DNA of 64,000 bases from Staphylotrichum longicolle (Eukaryota; Ascomycota; Sordariomycetes; Sordariales; Chaetomiaceae), in the NCBI GenBank assembly GCA_019096155.1, contig JAHCVI010000005.1, positions 940,468 through 1,004,467 on the forward strand. The letters run 5' to 3'. Position 1 is the stretch's first letter. Each line of letters begins with the position of its first letter. The notes beneath the pieces are model-generated. The model did no database searches. It was not told the DNA's origin and saw only the letters and a program-made list of their open reading frames with translations. The translations under genes and the position numbers were made by a program. Shown here piece after piece: positions 61,965-64,000 of the stretch.

Positions 61965-62501
61965 CTACAAAGTAGCCAGACTCAGGTCATCTAGGTCCTC
62001 CCCTTTGACCGGCTCGCTGTGCGAGTCAATCCAGTGCGATAAATACACCGAGGGAGGGTTACCAAGCTCGGCTTGTAGCTCCTGGACTTCTGCCTGCAAC
62101 TGGACGATTATGTCGTCCTTTCTCCTGATCTCTATACTCATCTGGGAATTGTCGTCTCTAGCTTTCTGGTAGAGACGATCGTACATATCCTTCCAGTACG
62201 AGACAAGTTGCTGGAGTTCGTGTTCATGCTTCATTGCCTCGGCGAAGTCCAATAGGGTATTGGCAAAGGCTATATTCAGCCTCTCTTGCGTCTGCGGCCG
62301 TTGCAACAAAAGTTGAGGAGATAAACTTGCTGGTGCGGCTCGCTGGATGTTCTTTCCTGAGCTTTTCATAAACTCAGGGGGTACCTCGCCCTAGAGGAAT
62401 GTAAGAAAAGTTTGTAGAAGAACAGTTATTTAGTGGCATACATTGTATGGGAAGCCCCTACTCGCGTTGGACGCAACGTTTGAGTTAGTTAGCACAGGCA
62501 T
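61965..62501 (-). CDS. Coiled-coil protein gene 3
   Basis: Exon 1 62501-62442, 51-base intron 62441-62391 (GTATGC...CTCTAG), exon 2 62390-61965; 161 residues in frame. N-terminus 'MPVLTNSNVASNASRG', a Ser/Pro/Gln stretch, then 'LNIAFANTLLDFAEAMKH', a coil ('ELQQLVSYWKDMYDRLYQ', 'DDIIVQLQAEVQELQAEL') and an acidic tail ('PVKGEDLDDLSLATL'). No family is recognised. Its stop codon is only 12 bases from the right end of transposon C, so the element sits in its 3' end. Similar size and design to the genes at 46528 and 54251 suggest a loose family, but I see no clear sequence identity. Confidence 0.55.
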
Positions 62502-62619
62502 TGTAGTTCATGGACGACGAGAGAGTTGGCTTAGGTGATTCTACTTGCTTCCTTGCTTTGCAGTGTACGTAGTATAACAATATATATGTTAGTCATGCTG
62601 AATGTTTTTAGGACTAGTT

Positions 62620-62740
62620 ATTCATAGCATAGATTTATTATTTATAGCTAACGGCAGTGCTTGGATTTATTATTTATAGCTAAGAGCAGTGCTTAGATTT
62701 AGTATTTATAGCTAATAAGGGCAGTGCTTGGTATGATTAT
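62620..62740. repeat. AT-rich tandem repeat, three units
   Basis: About three copies of a unit of roughly 37-40 bases built on GATTTATTATTTATAGCTAA followed by a GCAGTGCTT-type end. It lies just before the tail of LINE copy 2. Confidence 0.7.
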
Positions 62741-62765
62741 AGCATAATAATGATGACTGACGATG

Positions 62766-64000
62766 TACAATACAATACAATTTATTAACGCCCGGCGGCT
62801 AAGCCGAAAGGGCAACTGTTACAATCTGACTATACATCTCCCAAGATATGACATGATCTCGCCGAAGCCCATACAAAGTCCATTCTAGTACATGCGGCCT
62901 CTTGTTCCATTTCTCTTCGGATTCTCGTGGGTTAGTTGGGTTGTTAGTAGGCTGGCTTGAAGGCGATTCTCCAAGTGTTCAACGTCCTATCTTCGGCGGC
63001 TGAAGCAGTGCCTGCTGTCCGTGGCACGAGGTGAGGAGTGTGGGTTCGGTGTGGTGTTGTGAGTTGGGTGGTTTAGTCGGCTTGCGGTTGGTTCGTGTCA
63101 AGTCGGCCCGTGGCCATTGCAAATCGTATGGTGGCCCGAACGGCCTCCATATTAGGAGTCCAGTCTTTCTTATCCGACGACGATTTCCCTCCTAGGTAGA
63201 ACGAAATGTTACTTCTGTGGGTGTTTGTGCATTCGAGCATCTCCGTTCGGTATGCCGTCCATTTTCTGCATCGGAAGAGGAAGTGGTCTATTGTCTCTGT
63301 TGCTTGCCCGCATGCGCACTGATCTGCCGGTGCTGCTCCGATTCGGTGGAGGTAACCGTTGAGTCTTGCCATGCCTGTTCTGAGCTGAGCGAGCACGCCG
63401 GCCTCCTTTCGTGACAGGTGGTCGTACAGCAGTTTGGTGTGTTTACCTGGTAGTGCTGCGTCGACTCGCTTGGAATGAGCTCCGACTTTGTCTGGCAGGT
63501 GATTGCTGGTGCCTCTCTTGGACCATGCTACGTGGAGGGTTGTCGACCGAGTCCTGGGCGTTTGTGTTTCCGGAGCGGCGCCCCGCCGAGTGGCACGCTT
63601 GGCCTCACCCTTGGCGATTTCCCAGATGTTGCTTTCTTCGCCCGCAGGGAGCCATCGTATTGTTACTATGTTCCCGTCCTCGCGTAGTGCTCTGATCGAC
63701 TCGTAGATGTGGCAGATGTGCTGCTGCCCAGACTGCTGTCGAGGGTGCCGGAGCGAGAGAACGGCTGCTTTATTGCGCGTCGATAGCTCGATACGGCTAG
63801 ATCTGAGCGCTGGTAGTGTGCGTAACGCTCGTTCCATCGCTGCCAGCTCCCCAGACACTGGTCTGGATGGGCTGCCGGGTAGCCTGGGCCCTGAAGCTTG
63901 ATCAGTTCTTAGTCGCCCTCAGAGACAACAGTTCTCGCGACTGAAGCGTTGAGCATGATGCCAGCGTCCAAGGTGAGCGATGAGTATTTATTAGTCTGAG
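62766..64000 (-). mobile_element. LINE 3' fragment, copy 2
   Basis: Same element as copy 1. The tail is three TTGTA units (62766-62780 on the plus strand as TACAA repeats). It continues at least to about 63800 and may run beyond the window, though a stop codon lies in the frame near 63920, so the copy is also decayed. Confidence 0.85.
63073..63858 (-). pseudogene. LINE ORF2 C-terminus: RNase H end and zinc knuckle
   Basis: Open frame of 261 codons with no ATG at its 5' end. 'STRNKAAVLSLRHPRQQSGQ', 'IRWLPAGEESNIWE' and 'AKGEAKRATRRG' form the last third of a retroelement RNase H domain. Then come 'HTKLLYDHLSRKEAGVLAQL' and the zinc-binding 'CACGQATETIDHFLFRC', ending 'MATGRLDTNQPQAD'. It is better preserved than copy 1, which carries two extra indels. 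The reverse transcriptase and endonuclease would lie upstream, outside the window. Confidence 0.85.

Noticed and set aside
62620..62740. Centromere- or CRISPR-like array
   Set aside because: Only three AT-rich tandem units without spacers; eukaryotic context.

Overview
The window is a piece of a filamentous ascomycete (Pezizomycotina) nuclear genome. The evidence is short GT-AG introns of about 42-85 bases, a set of STAND/NLR genes (purine-nucleoside-phosphorylase-like, NACHT, WD40, ankyrin), HET-domain and HeLo-like pieces, a PTH11/rhodopsin-type membrane protein, and nonsense codons of the kind made by repeat-induced point mutation (RIP). The species cannot be read from the sequence; Sordariomycetes is a guess. 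It looks like an accessory, repeat-rich region with a few intact genes among many broken ones.

Layout. Both ends carry the 3' part of the same non-LTR retrotransposon (570-1620 and 62766-64000, minus strand; a third relic lies near 20.1 kb). From 2 to 8 kb come an F-box gene, a five-exon rhodopsin-domain membrane protein gene, an Hsp20 gene with heat-shock elements and a one-base frame break, and a HET relic. From 9.3 to 13.2 kb lie a NACHT-WD40 gene with six near-identical 126-base repeats and a 7-base deletion, then a PNP fragment. From 13.6 to 18.8 kb come an unknown 503-residue gene, a ribokinase relic and a Fet3-like multicopper oxidase pseudogene. From 19.5 to 35.2 kb is an NLR graveyard: PNP, HeLo, NACHT, ankyrin and WD40 pieces in both orientations, mixed with fragments of a SAGA SCA7 protein, a chromodomain, an HNH nuclease, a SNF2 helicase, a hybrid histidine kinase and a HET gene. 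The most complete member is a PNP-NACHT gene at 33.4-35.2 kb.

From 36 to 43.7 kb there are a C2H2 gene, an alpha-kinase fragment, a cysteine-synthase-like fragment, an intact five-exon type-B carboxylesterase and another NACHT fragment. From 43.7 kb onward the DNA looks more AT-rich. It holds an island of apparently working genes (coiled-coil protein, pseudokinase, secreted ferritin-like protein, 14-TM MFS transporter, a second and third coiled-coil gene, and a cupredoxin) interleaved with four full-length 1.86-kb pogo/Fot-like DNA transposons with TA target duplications. Only the one at 60092-61952 has an uninterrupted transposase.

Two patterns run through the window. First, many broken genes are interrupted at conserved Gln or Trp positions by TAG, as expected from CpA-to-TpA change (RIP). 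Second, the transposon ends share one architecture (ACGTA plus two tandem copies of a 17-base box), but the box sequence differs between element lineages.
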